From Thermoplasmata archaeon (GTDB lineage: Archaea > Thermoplasmatota > Thermoplasmata > Lutacidiplasmatales > UBA184): 40,363 bases of DNA. This document shows positions 1-6,844 of this stretch, piece after piece (within the stretch, counting starts at the first letter, position 1; every line of letters begins with the position of its first letter). The position numbers and the translations under genes are program-made. The stretch spans positions 1 to 40,363 of the forward strand of contig JAKIWS010000014.1 of assembly GCA_022749895.1 (NCBI GenBank). The letters are read 5' to 3'. A model generated the notes under the pieces. That model was not told the DNA's origin and searched no databases. It saw only the letters and a program-made list of their open reading frames with translations.

Positions 1-444
1 GGAACCTCTCGAACCCAGCGGGGTGCCGGGGGGGACGTCGGACACGCCACAGTCTTGGGGGGCGTCAGTACACCTCTCGGCAGGTGCAAGACTCAACACG
101 ACGGCTATCGGGTGGGATACCGTCCTCATTCTCTCGCCTAGGTTGCACACTTTCTCGGTCGCACTCCCTGAGTAGTAGTCGGCGTCGATGCACTCTTCCG
201 CTTTGTCTCTGAGTGGGGTGGAGTTTAGGACTCGGATCCCCTTTCCCCAACTCGCCTCCTCACCGCGCTGGGTGAGCAGAGCAAATTCTTGCCGCGCCTT
301 GGGTTAGTTCACTTACGGTCGGCTCATCAGGAGGCGTCCTCGAGCCGACCTTTGAGGGTGCGGTTCCTGTGCAGGGCATCGAAGAAAAGTTCAGGTGCCA
401 GGGGGGACCTCACCGAAGAGTTCGAATCCCCAAGGATGCGCCCG
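1..444. other. No recognisable gene
   Basis: I see no convincing coding region, RNA gene or repeat here. The short open frames have an arginine/proline-rich composition typical of out-of-frame reading in GC-rich DNA. A T-loop-like string near 420-430 is not part of a foldable tRNA. The stretch lies downstream of the minus-strand TA operon. Confidence 0.5.
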
Positions 445-930
445 TCACGGGCTCCAAGGAGCGGCCTCAAGGCGACCCGTGTGCTTGGATCGCTCAAGAT
501 CAAGTTCGATGCGTACCTGGCCGCGAGCAATGAATCGTGCCTCACTGGCGTATGCCCCCGCCCGGCGAAGTCCCCGTTCAATCCTTCGGGCCGTTCGCTC
601 TGACTCACGCCAACGCTTTCGAATCTCGGCCAATTCTCGTCCTGCCAAGCGAGCATAGCGTCGGCTGGATCGATACCAAACTATCTCTGGAGCAGGGTCT
701 GCCCCAATGCGCCGGTTCGTCCCCTCCAAACGCCCCATCTTCCATTGCTCACGGATCTCGCGGGTGGCGTTCCTTCGGAGTCCATCCAAGGTACACGATC
801 GGGCAAGGGCGACGCCGAAGTCCCCATCCTCTTCCGCCCAGAGTCTGTAACGACTCGCGCCCGAGGATCGACGCACGGTGATGTGAACCACCAACGACGA
901 CTCCCGCATTGCGACTACTCCCTTCATCAC
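445..930 (-). CDS. Hypothetical protein, third gene of the vapBC operon
   Basis: A 161-aa basic protein of unknown function. Its GTG start (930) overlaps the vapC stop codon in a GTGA arrangement, and an ATG at 927 is an equally good start, so it is probably translated by coupling with vapC. The first 60 residues (Tyr-Arg-Leu-Trp-Ala-Glu-Glu-Asp-Gly, then a run resembling an 'alternating strand then helix' pattern) recall the fold pattern of HicB-like partial RNase H domains, but I do not see enough to assign it. The C-terminal half is Arg/Glu-rich and probably helical. Position in the operon suggests a role linked to the VapBC module, for example a modulator or a second antitoxin. Real gene: likely. 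Function: unknown. Confidence 0.55.
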   Translation of the reverse strand: MMKGVVAMRESSLVVHITVRRSSGASRYRLWAEEDGDFGVALARSCTLDGLRRNATREIREQWKMGRLEGTNRRIGADPAPEIVWYRSSRRYARLAGRELAEIRKRWRESERTARRIERGLRRAGAYASEARFIARGQVRIELDLERSKHTGRLEAAPWSP

Positions 931-1295
931 CGGACGTATCGCACGGATGGCAGGCCTTCGAATTCCTCAGCCCCGGTGAGGAACTCGTACCCGTTCTCCC
1001 GCGCGTAGACGTATCCTGAGGCGTCAGCGTACGAGAATCGTCGCCCGGTGGATCCCTTCTTCAGTAGTCGGAACTCGGCTACGCGCGCGATGAGCTCAAC
1101 CGGCAAATCGACCGAGTGTGGACCCAATAGCTTCAGGGAGGAATCGGCGAGCGCGGTCTCCTTGGACTGGGCAAGGATGTAATAGACCTCGAGGAGGTTG
1201 GCTCGCATCGTGATCACAGGCTCGCGAACATAGGGTCGATAGGAGGGATTGCCACGGGCCATCTCGATGATGGCGTAGCTGTCGAGGAAGAACAT
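927..1295 (-). CDS. vapC: PIN-domain ribonuclease toxin (VapC family)
   Basis: A 122-aa PIN-domain protein, expected to be an Mg2+-dependent RNase and the toxin of a type II TA pair. The acidic positions of the family are visible: Asp5 in the opening FLDSYAII strand, Glu36 in the NLLEVYYIL helix, Asp91 in SYADASGYVYA, and Glu110/Glu111 in LTGAEEF in place of the usual fourth Asp. Length is normal for VapC. The ATG start overlaps the last base of the vapB stop (TGATG), so the two genes are translationally coupled. The stop overlaps the start of the next gene. Family assignment is by motif and by the adjacent AbrB-type antitoxin; the RNA target cannot be read from sequence. Confidence 0.88.
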   Translation of the reverse strand: MFFLDSYAIIEMARGNPSYRPYVREPVITMRANLLEVYYILAQSKETALADSSLKLLGPHSVDLPVELIARVAEFRLLKKGSTGRRFSYADASGYVYARENGYEFLTGAEEFEGLPSVRYVR

Positions 1296-1507
1296 CAGTC
1301 GCGTTCGGTGCGTGCTCTGTGAATGAGCTCACCGGTGGCCTCGCGCGTTCGAAACTTTCCCCACACCGAGCTCCAGTCGACCTTCTCCGGAATCACGATT
1401 CGAAGGCGTTGGCCCGGGTGGGCGCCGATTTGAGTCATGACGCGATGCGGAATGATGACTCCCATGGAGTCTCCAACTCGCCGCACCGTGGCCTCGAACT
1501 CGGCCAT
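1295..1507 (-). CDS. vapB: AbrB/MazE-type antitoxin (VapB)
   Basis: A 70-aa SpoVT/AbrB swapped-hairpin protein. Residues 1-45 give the typical pattern: an N-terminal strand (FEATVRRVGDSMGVIIPHRVM), a helix, then QRLRIVIPE. The C-terminal tail (about 45-70) should bind and block VapC. It is the first gene of the minus-strand operon vapB-vapC-hypothetical. Its promoter region carries an 18-bp near-palindrome at 1522-1539 that overlaps the presumed TATA box, which fits autorepression by VapB or VapBC. The ATG at 1507 lies about 31 nt from a TTGTAATG box, suggesting a leaderless message. Confidence 0.85.
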   Translation of the reverse strand: MAEFEATVRRVGDSMGVIIPHRVMTQIGAHPGQRLRIVIPEKVDWSSVWGKFRTREATGELIHRARTERD

Positions 1508-1521
1508 AAGGTCCCCCGGAT

Positions 1522-1539
1522 ATTATAATGCATTACAAT
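1522..1539 (-). promoter_or_regulatory. Promoter/operator of the vapBC operon
   Basis: The sequence ATTATAATGCATTACAAT is an 18-bp inverted repeat with 16 of 18 symmetric positions, centred on ATGCAT. It is strikingly AT-rich for this DNA. On the minus strand it holds TTGTAATG about 31 nt before the vapB ATG, a suitable archaeal TATA position. Binding by the AbrB-type antitoxin would therefore block transcription. The operator role is inferred. Confidence 0.6.
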
Positions 1540-1804
1540 ACAAGAAGCCTTCGATGCACGAGAGAGTTGTCGCGGCGCGTGGCCCCCTTCTGGGCTGAAT
1601 TCTCCCGGGACTGAAGAGGCGATCAGGCGATAGACCACTTCGGTCGCGTTAGAGGTTCACATCCCTACGAACCTGACCGGTATTCGAGGCGATCTCTCGT
1701 CAGCAAACCGGTGACGATGTGTCGGGGGGTGCATTGCCGAATAGTTCGAATCCCTGGACGAGGCCGACTTGAGTATTGGAGAGCATTACATTGTGTGGTG
1801 AAAG

Positions 1805-2050
1805 TTGCTCCCATTCGACCCCGACCACATCCGCATCGAGCCGTCGAAGCATTTTCGAAATGCGAAGATGCGAAACTGGGACTGGGACGTGAACGACTTG
1901 CGCGACGCCCTTCGCTCCCCGGTCAGGGTGGTTTCCCCTGGGCGGAGGAAGTTGGAGGTCTGGGTTCGAACAGGCGGGTCGAAGAACCTGGTGCTCAGTT
2001 ACTTTCGGGAAGAGGGTTTAGTCCACGTGATTACGGGAACAGAGGGGTGA
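1805..2050 (+). CDS. Putative TA toxin, DUF4258/RelE-like
   Basis: An 81-aa protein that resembles DUF4258-type or RelE-like small toxins: a helix with Asp-Trp-Asp-Val-Asn-Asp-Leu, a basic hairpin (RRKLEVWVRTGGSKNLVLSYF) and a closing LVHVITGTEG strand. The TTG at 1805 is the first possible start after an in-frame stop at 1799-1801. It is followed after 7 nt by a zinc-knuckle/AbrB gene, the usual partner of such toxins. A GCATTACA string about 20 nt upstream matches one half of the vapBC palindrome. The toxin assignment rests on size, fold pattern and partner; catalytic residues are not evident. Confidence 0.62.
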   Translation: MLPFDPDHIRIEPSKHFRNAKMRNWDWDVNDLRDALRSPVRVVSPGRRKLEVWVRTGGSKNLVLSYFREEGLVHVITGTEG

Positions 2051-2057
2051 GGGGGAA

Positions 2058-2399
2058 ATGAAGTGCCCAGTCTGTGGCAAAGGAGAACTGGTGGCGGTGG
2101 ACGACATACTCTCCGAGATCGAAGGGCTTGCCTTTGTCGAGCGCGGACACCGGTGTTCTGTGTCCGGCGAAGAGTTCATCGACGAGGCCGACAGCAATCG
2201 CACGATCAAAGTCGCACGTCGTCTGGGAATCTGGGGCGCGCCGTTGAAGCTCCGGAGGAAGCTTTCCCATAGCGGACGAGGGGTCGTGCTCCGGATCCCG
2301 GAGGATCTTCGGCGGAGCATGGGTCTCAAGGGGACGGAATCGATTGCTCTCTCGAAGATTGGATCGAAAAAGATCCTACTTGAGGTCGAAGCAAAGTGA
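2058..2399 (+). CDS. YgiT-type zinc-knuckle/AbrB antitoxin
   Basis: A 113-aa two-domain protein. The N-terminal part has the YgiT/MqsA-like opening MKCPVCGKGELV with Cys3 and Cys6, and a second half-knuckle at Cys33-Ser-Val-Ser36 where CxxC would be expected, so the fourth ligand is Ser instead of Cys (a single-base difference from TGC). The C-terminal part (about 68-113) is an AbrB-like hairpin (GRGVVLRIPEDLRRSMGL, then SKKILLEVEAK). A purine-rich GAGGGGGAAATG provides a ribosome-binding context. It lies 7 nt downstream of the putative toxin, so the order is toxin then antitoxin, as in mqsRA/higBA-type operons. Confidence 0.75.
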   Translation: MKCPVCGKGELVAVDDILSEIEGLAFVERGHRCSVSGEEFIDEADSNRTIKVARRLGIWGAPLKLRRKLSHSGRGVVLRIPEDLRRSMGLKGTESIALSKIGSKKILLEVEAK

Positions 2400-2524
2400 G
2401 CCCCCCCTCAGAGCACGGATGTGAACTGTCCGGTAGTTCCGAGCGAGGACATTGAATCGCGAGGACGTGAGGCCGGCCCTCGATCTGATTCCGCGTTCAA
2501 AATGAGTCTTCGCAGACCCCTCGT

Positions 2525-2926
2525 CTAGGGCTCGAGCTCCCGTCGAACGATGTCGATGAGCCGGCGGGCATGCTTCGCCAGTTCCTGGGCGTCGCGCATC
2601 GATACATTTCGGTCCTGATACTCGACCTCAGTCTTCCGGTTCAAGACACGCTGAAGATGATGACCAATCTCTCGCCGTACTGGAGGCGCTGCGCCGGCGA
2701 GTAGTCTAAGGGCATCGTGATGGTCGGAGCCAGCGGATCGCTGCCCTAAGTAGTGGACAAGGAACGCGTCGTTGGCCGAGATCGCGGCCTGCACGGCGTT
2801 TACTGAGGCCACGTTCGCGAGCCCATTTTCCAATCCCCACTCGACGGCCCTCAGAAGCTCGCTCGCCCGACGCAGATAGACAACATCGCGACTCCGGGGA
2901 ACATCCGCGACTCGGGACGGCGCCAA
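2525..2926 (-). CDS. HEPN-domain protein, partner of MNT
   Basis: A 133-aa all-helical protein with the HEPN signature: a helix around residues 38-60 (ASVNAVQAAISANDAFLVHY), then GQRSAGSDHHDALRLL and a C-terminal helix. Arg84-x4-His89 (RREIGH) could be the RX4-6H RNase motif, although its position in the fold should be confirmed. It begins with TTG only 4 nt after the MNT stop and so is the second gene of a minus-strand MNT-HEPN operon. In known HEPN/MNT modules the HEPN protein is the RNase toxin and the MNT partner inactivates it by adenylylation. That role is inferred here from family knowledge. Confidence 0.8.
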   Translation of the reverse strand: MAPSRVADVPRSRDVVYLRRASELLRAVEWGLENGLANVASVNAVQAAISANDAFLVHYLGQRSAGSDHHDALRLLAGAAPPVRREIGHHLQRVLNRKTEVEYQDRNVSMRDAQELAKHARRLIDIVRRELEP

Positions 2927-2930
2927 GGGT

Positions 2931-3536
2931 TCAGACCCCGAGACGGAGTCCCTCCCGCTCGATAGATGCGAGCAAGGCGGGATTCCGTCCGTTCCGGACC
3001 TCGGCCCGGGTTAGGATTAGACTCGAGAGCGGGTTGCCGAAGCGCACCGCAAACTCAAGACTGGCGCGGCTCAGCGCGTCGGACACAGTCTCCTTCTCTG
3101 CGTCACCTCTCGTCTCGATGAAGAGGTCGATGTCGCTCTCCGGGCGCTCGTCGCCGCGCGCCACGGATCCAAAAAGGACAGCTCGCTCAACCGGGAGGGG
3201 TCGTACAGTCACCTCCAGCCTCTCCCGCAGCTGATCGAACAGCCCAACTTCGCCGTCGAATAGGCGTTGGAGAGGGCCCACGAGGGCGTGTTCGGGTGAC
3301 AGGCTCCACGAATGAACCCGTCCAATCGTTAGGACTCGAGCCAGCCCCTGGGATCTGAGGGTGCGAAGGTGTGCGTTGACCTGAGAGGGGGACGCCCCGA
3401 CGCGACGGGCAAGTTCCCGTCCGCTCAAAGGCGCGCCATGCGCTTGCGATAGTACACGGAGAAGGTCTACTCTGATCGTACTCCCAAGGACCTGAGTGAG
3501 CGGATGGCGGAAGTTCATGTTTGATGCATCGAACAT
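2931..3536 (-). CDS. HTH-MNT nucleotidyltransferase antitoxin
   Basis: A 201-aa fusion. Residues 15-75 form a winged helix of the MarR/ArsR type (VDLLRVLSQ, then LSGRELARRVGASPSQVNAHLRTL and the wing RVHSWSLSP). Residues 115-200 are a minimal nucleotidyltransferase domain with the signature GSVARGDERPESDIDLF (Gly123-Ser124, Asp135, Asp137). The MNT domain probably adenylylates the HEPN toxin encoded next. The HTH should bind DNA, and a 20-bp near-palindrome overlaps the start codon, which fits autoregulation. The fusion is known in archaea, but ordinary MNT antitoxins lack the HTH. Confidence 0.85.
   Translation of the reverse strand: MFDASNMNFRHPLTQVLGSTIRVDLLRVLSQAHGAPLSGRELARRVGASPSQVNAHLRTLRSQGLARVLTIGRVHSWSLSPEHALVGPLQRLFDGEVGLFDQLRERLEVTVRPLPVERAVLFGSVARGDERPESDIDLFIETRGDAEKETVSDALSRASLEFAVRFGNPLSSLILTRAEVRNGRNPALLASIEREGLRLGV
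3517..3536 (-). promoter_or_regulatory. Putative operator over the MNT start codon
   Basis: ATGTTTGATGCATCGAACAT reads nearly the same on both strands (18 of 20 positions symmetric, centre TGATGCATCA). It covers the ATG of the HTH-MNT gene at 3536-3534. A binding site for the N-terminal winged helix of the same protein is the simplest reading (inference). Confidence 0.5.
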
Positions 3537-3656
3537 ACATTCGATTCCTAGTACAAATTCTTTGCCCGTGCGCTGTGCGGGCGCGCACCCACCCTGAGCC
3601 TCATTCCGACCCTTTCGGGTCTCCCGTCAATCGAACCCCCAGTTGAGCCGGGGCGC

Positions 3657-4916
3657 TCATCCCCGGCGAGCACGCGTTCTGCCCGAGTTGCCCCCAGTGA
3701 GGGACCGCACCAGGAACGCCAGGACTTCGGGCTTACGAACGAGTTCGGCAACCTCCTCGGCCAGCGCCTGAACCTTCTCGCTATGCCCGCCTTCGGGAAG
3801 TGACAGGGAACCGCCGCAGGTCATGCAATACGCCGCGCCAGCTGGATTCGCTGAATGGCACTCTCCGCACTTCAATCGCGGATGAGCGTCGACGCGGGTC
3901 TCCTCCTCCTCGGGGGAGTTCACCCCATACCGAGCGTTGAGGGCGCCGATCACGTCCTTGCCGCTCAGGTGGATGTAGTGTCGCGCGACCTTGCTGCCGG
4001 GCACCCAACCGGCGACGCGTTCGAGGATCGAAGTCGAGATCGCGGGGTCCTTGGCCAGCATCGTGAGTCGGGAACGCCGCAAGGCGTAGGGCGTAACCGG
4101 CTTGCTCACCGCCGCTCGATGGGCTGCCACCTCGAGTGACTTGCACATGGCTCGGTACGTTGCCAACTGGCCGGCCCGGCTACCTGTAAGATTCACCCAG
4201 ATCGGCGCGTCTGGAGCATCGTGGCGCGGATGAACGGAAAGCCACCCCAGTAGTGCAGGGACCGCGTCTTCGTACACGGGGGCAGGCTCGGGGGCCGATC
4301 CTTTCTCTCGAACCACTCTCAGCTCGATGAACCCCTCCGGATGAGGTACAACATCTCCGATCCTGAGGCGATAGATTTCGCCGGGCCGGCACCCTGAGTT
4401 GAAGAGAATCCAGAGCCAAGCGCTGTCCCGTGCGTTCCGAGTGCTCTCGGCGATTCGTGCGATGTCGTCCCGGGTGAGCATGTCCGAGGCGCTATTCGTC
4501 GGCTGCCACCTCGCGAGGCGGATCCGAAGCCATCGAGGGATCTCCTCCCCTTTTCGGTCGAACCACCACCGCCAGAAGGACCCAAGGCAGGACGCGGCGG
4601 TTTCCTTCGTCGAACGGGAGTACTCAGCGAAAGCCTCGTGGAACGCCATGGGGGCGCCCCGGTCGGGCGCGAGGAACTCATCACCCAGTCGACTTGCGGC
4701 GACCGGAAGCCATGCAAGTAGTGTCCGGATTCTGAGACGACCGACCTCGCCCGTGCGGGACTTCACGAAGTCGAGGATCGCCTTTCGCTCCGGTTGGCCA
4801 AGTTGGATCGCTCCCTTTCCGACGGGACCTCCAGACGCGAGAGCGCCGAGCCGGCGGTCAATGTACGTGCCGACGCCGTGGATGTCGGCGAACTCCTCGT
4901 GGGGAGGTCTTCTCAC
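3657..4916 (-). CDS. Tyrosine recombinase/integrase with C-terminal zinc ribbon
   Basis: A site-specific recombinase of the XerC/D-phage integrase superfamily. Numbering from the GTG at 4916 (419 aa): an N-terminal SAM-like core-binding region at about 15-140; catalytic Arg177 in NSGCRPGEIYRL; box II as TPYALRRSR with Arg280, in which the usual His is Tyr277; Trp304 in VAGWVPG in place of the second His; and nucleophile Tyr314 in ARHYIHLS. A zinc ribbon follows (Cys350, Cys353, Cys364, Cys367), then a short helix. The frame stays open to an ATG at 5117, but the extra 67 residues are Pro/His/Arg-rich and do not look like protein, so I prefer GTG 4916. It is probably the integrase of the TA-rich element next to it; no att site was found. 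Confidence 0.85.
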   Translation of the reverse strand: MRRPPHEEFADIHGVGTYIDRRLGALASGGPVGKGAIQLGQPERKAILDFVKSRTGEVGRLRIRTLLAWLPVAASRLGDEFLAPDRGAPMAFHEAFAEYSRSTKETAASCLGSFWRWWFDRKGEEIPRWLRIRLARWQPTNSASDMLTRDDIARIAESTRNARDSAWLWILFNSGCRPGEIYRLRIGDVVPHPEGFIELRVVREKGSAPEPAPVYEDAVPALLGWLSVHPRHDAPDAPIWVNLTGSRAGQLATYRAMCKSLEVAAHRAAVSKPVTPYALRRSRLTMLAKDPAISTSILERVAGWVPGSKVARHYIHLSGKDVIGALNARYGVNSPEEEETRVDAHPRLKCGECHSANPAGAAYCMTCGGSLSLPEGGHSEKVQALAEEVAELVRKPEVLAFLVRSLTGGNSGRTRARRG

Positions 4917-5343
4917 GTGCGGGGGAACTCGGCCAGCGGTAGACAGAGCCTCCGCATGCGGTGAATGGTGCGGTAGGGACTGGTGTTGAACGAGGAAGCT
5001 GTGGGGTGAATGATCGCAAGTATCGATTCCGTGACGGCGAACGGGTTCTGCCGGGGCCGCGGCTAGTGCCGTGAACGGGAACCGAGTGTAGTAATTCCTG
5101 ACCCCGACCGGCAGCACCTTCCAGGGGGACGCCTGTCTCCCTCGTGCTCCGCGTCCGAGACCTCTCCCCCGAGGGGGGCGAGTCGATCGCCCGACGGAAG
5201 AATCGGACTCGGGACCCCACGGTCGTCCGCACCTTTCAGGTGGTCTTCCACTCGAACCAGGGTTCCTCTGCGCCGGAGATCCCGGCCACGGCCCGGAGGA
5301 GCGAGCGGCCTAACTAGGTCGCAGGCCTGTCGCGGAAGCTCCC
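4917..5343. other. Intergenic region upstream of the recombinase
   Basis: Divergent spacer between the recombinase and the first unknown 176-aa gene. I see no tRNA, no clear direct repeat and no convincing small gene. A weak TATA-like CTAACTAG at about 5310 lies some 34 nt before the ATG at 5344. Confidence 0.4.
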
Positions 5344-5874
5344 ATGCCAGCCAAGGGCCGGATCACCCGCTTCACCGTGATGGCGATGCTCCAGGCGGCC
5401 CGGGCGAACGCGCTAGGGCTCGAACGGGATTCGGCGTACTCGTGGGGCTTGAACCGGGCTATTTTCTACGCTGCGGCTAAACGCGGATTCCGTGGTGGCT
5501 CAGGCACTCAAGGCACCCCCGGCCCATCCTCGGGCGCGCGCGCCGACGATCGCCCGCTCTACCGTCTGGGCGACGATGAGGCGTACCGCGACCCGTCGTC
5601 GGAGAAGCTGTACTTCGCCATTGGAGATCAGACGCAGACCGAGGCGGAGTTCCATCGTCAAGTCGGTGCCCGCTTCGGCTCGGAAAAGAACTTCCGGGAG
5701 GCATGGGAGGAGGCGCTCCGAATCGTGAAGGAGTATGACCCGGCGACCCTCGGGTCGCGCTCGCAGTTCTATGAGGCCGTGTACCGACCTCGGCGCGACC
5801 CGTTGGCGATCAAGTGGGCCGATCAGTTCGGGGTCCCGCTCGGGCCTACCGTGCGAAGGCCCCGCCCTACCTAG
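5344..5874 (+). CDS. Unknown conserved protein, cassette copy A
   Basis: A 176-aa protein of unrecognised family. It has a very well conserved N-terminal block of about 49 residues (FTVMAMLQAARANALGLE, then DSAYSWGLNRAIFYAAAKRG), a short variable Gly/Ser/Pro linker (about 50-70), and a C-terminal block with LYRLGDDEAYRDP, KLYFAIG, FGSEKNFREAW and a final FGVP. No signal peptide or membrane segment; probably cytosolic. Its paralogue is at 14841-15371, and in both copies the gene converges on a methyltransferase. The linker is where the two differ most. It is certainly a real gene given the paralogue conservation; no function can be offered. Confidence 0.85.
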   Translation: MPAKGRITRFTVMAMLQAARANALGLERDSAYSWGLNRAIFYAAAKRGFRGGSGTQGTPGPSSGARADDRPLYRLGDDEAYRDPSSEKLYFAIGDQTQTEAEFHRQVGARFGSEKNFREAWEEALRIVKEYDPATLGSRSQFYEAVYRPRRDPLAIKWADQFGVPLGPTVRRPRPT

Positions 5875-5886
5875 TCGACCAACGGG

Positions 5887-6594
5887 TCAACGGGGTGGCG
5901 GTTGCGGCGAGGACCGCCGCAACAGACGCGCACTGTAGGACGCCAGCAGTCCCCGGCGCGTCTTCCAGGCACCGCGGGGGGACGCCGGACCGTACTCGGT
6001 CTCGGCGAAGATGAAATCGCGCTCGAAGTACGTCGTCATGTCACCCACCGAAAGTCGGTGGGGGGGGCCGAACGCTTGCGTCGCCTCCCGGGCGATCCAG
6101 GCCGGAAGGTACGACCCTCCGGGTTTCAGGACGCGGTGGACCTCCTGGACGTACCGGTTCCGTAGGTCGACAGGGAGCGTGTGGAAGCAACCCACATCGG
6201 TGACGACGCGGAACGTCCCTCGAGGGAAAGGCAGGTTCAGCGCGTCCCCGACGCGGAACTCGGCGGAAATCCGCGCTCGGCGGGCCCGATGCTGGGCCGC
6301 GGCGATCGCCCCCGGAGAGATATCGACGCCGGTGACCTTGAAGTCGTGGCGTGCGAGCCACAACGCATTCGACCCGGCGCCGCACCCAACGTCCAAGAGC
6401 GGGCCCGGGGGGACGACCTGACGGTCCTCTACGGCCCTAACGAGGGACGGGAACGGCTTCTCCGAGAACCACGGAAGGTCTCGATACGGCGTCTTCGCGT
6501 ACGTTTCGGCCCACGACTTGCGAAGCTCCTCGGGGAGCCCTTTCCGCGGGTGGATGCGCCGGCGGGCCGTTGCAGCGGATTTCGATGACGACAC
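5887..6594 (-). CDS. Class I SAM-dependent methyltransferase, cassette copy A
   Basis: A 235-aa Rossmann methyltransferase. Motif I is LLDVGCGAGSNALWLA, followed by VTGVDISPGAI, VGDALNLPF, and post-motif HRVLKPGGSYLPAW. The N-terminal block YRDLPWFSEKPFPSLV recalls tellurite/thiopurine methyltransferase-like and other small-molecule enzymes. The GTG start at 6594 is chosen because the paralogue (15456-16163, same length) begins with TTG at the matching place, both followed by Ser-Ser-Ser-Lys. The frame is open much further upstream, but that part overlaps the divergent Kelch gene and is not conserved. It converges on the 176-aa gene with only 12 nt between stops. Substrate unknown. Confidence 0.88.
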   Translation of the reverse strand: MSSSKSAATARRRIHPRKGLPEELRKSWAETYAKTPYRDLPWFSEKPFPSLVRAVEDRQVVPPGPLLDVGCGAGSNALWLARHDFKVTGVDISPGAIAAAQHRARRARISAEFRVGDALNLPFPRGTFRVVTDVGCFHTLPVDLRNRYVQEVHRVLKPGGSYLPAWIAREATQAFGPPHRLSVGDMTTYFERDFIFAETEYGPASPRGAWKTRRGLLASYSARLLRRSSPQPPPR

Positions 6595-6616
6595 GGGAGC
6601 GAGGCAGATTCCCCCC

Positions 6617-6634
6617 GCGGAAGAAACCTCGCCC
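6617..6634 (-). promoter_or_regulatory. Conserved promoter island of methyltransferase A
   Basis: GCGGAAGAAACCTCGCCC is identical in both cassette copies (here and 16187-16204), while the DNA around it has diverged. It ends 22-23 nt upstream of the methyltransferase start. On the minus strand it contains GAGGTTTCTTCC, which could be a weak TATA/BRE element serving a leaderless transcript. Confidence 0.5.
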
Positions 6635-6798
6635 GCGACCCCTACCTGCGGGGAATCCGGCACAAGGCTCGCCCTGGAGCTTGCCACGTGATGATTCTCG
6701 CGCCGTCGCCCAAGCCGGCGGTTGGGGAGGGGACTTCGACCTCGAGTCAATTCAACAGTGCGCATATTGACGCATTGATTGAGGCGGCGACCGTGGGG

Positions 6799-6844
6799 TT
6801 TGATATCCCGGAGCCGCCTACGTGCGCCTCCCGAGGAATCGATC
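6799..6844 (+). promoter_or_regulatory. Conserved promoter/leader of Kelch gene A
   Basis: The stretch from CCGTGGGG through TTTGATATCCC to the ATG is nearly identical to 16371-16416 in copy B, with the same spacing (TTGAT to ATG is 45 nt in both). TTTGATAT may be the TATA box, giving a leader of about 15 nt. The function is inferred from conservation. Confidence 0.5.

Noticed and set aside
418-432. T-loop-like GTTCGAATCCC, also at 1744-1754, suggesting tRNA
   Set aside because: The flanking bases do not form a T stem, and no acceptor or anticodon arm can be folded around either copy.
4917-5117. N-terminal extension of the recombinase frame to ATG 5117
   Set aside because: The added 67 residues are Pro/His/Arg-rich without fold-like pattern; GTG 4916 gives a normal recombinase.
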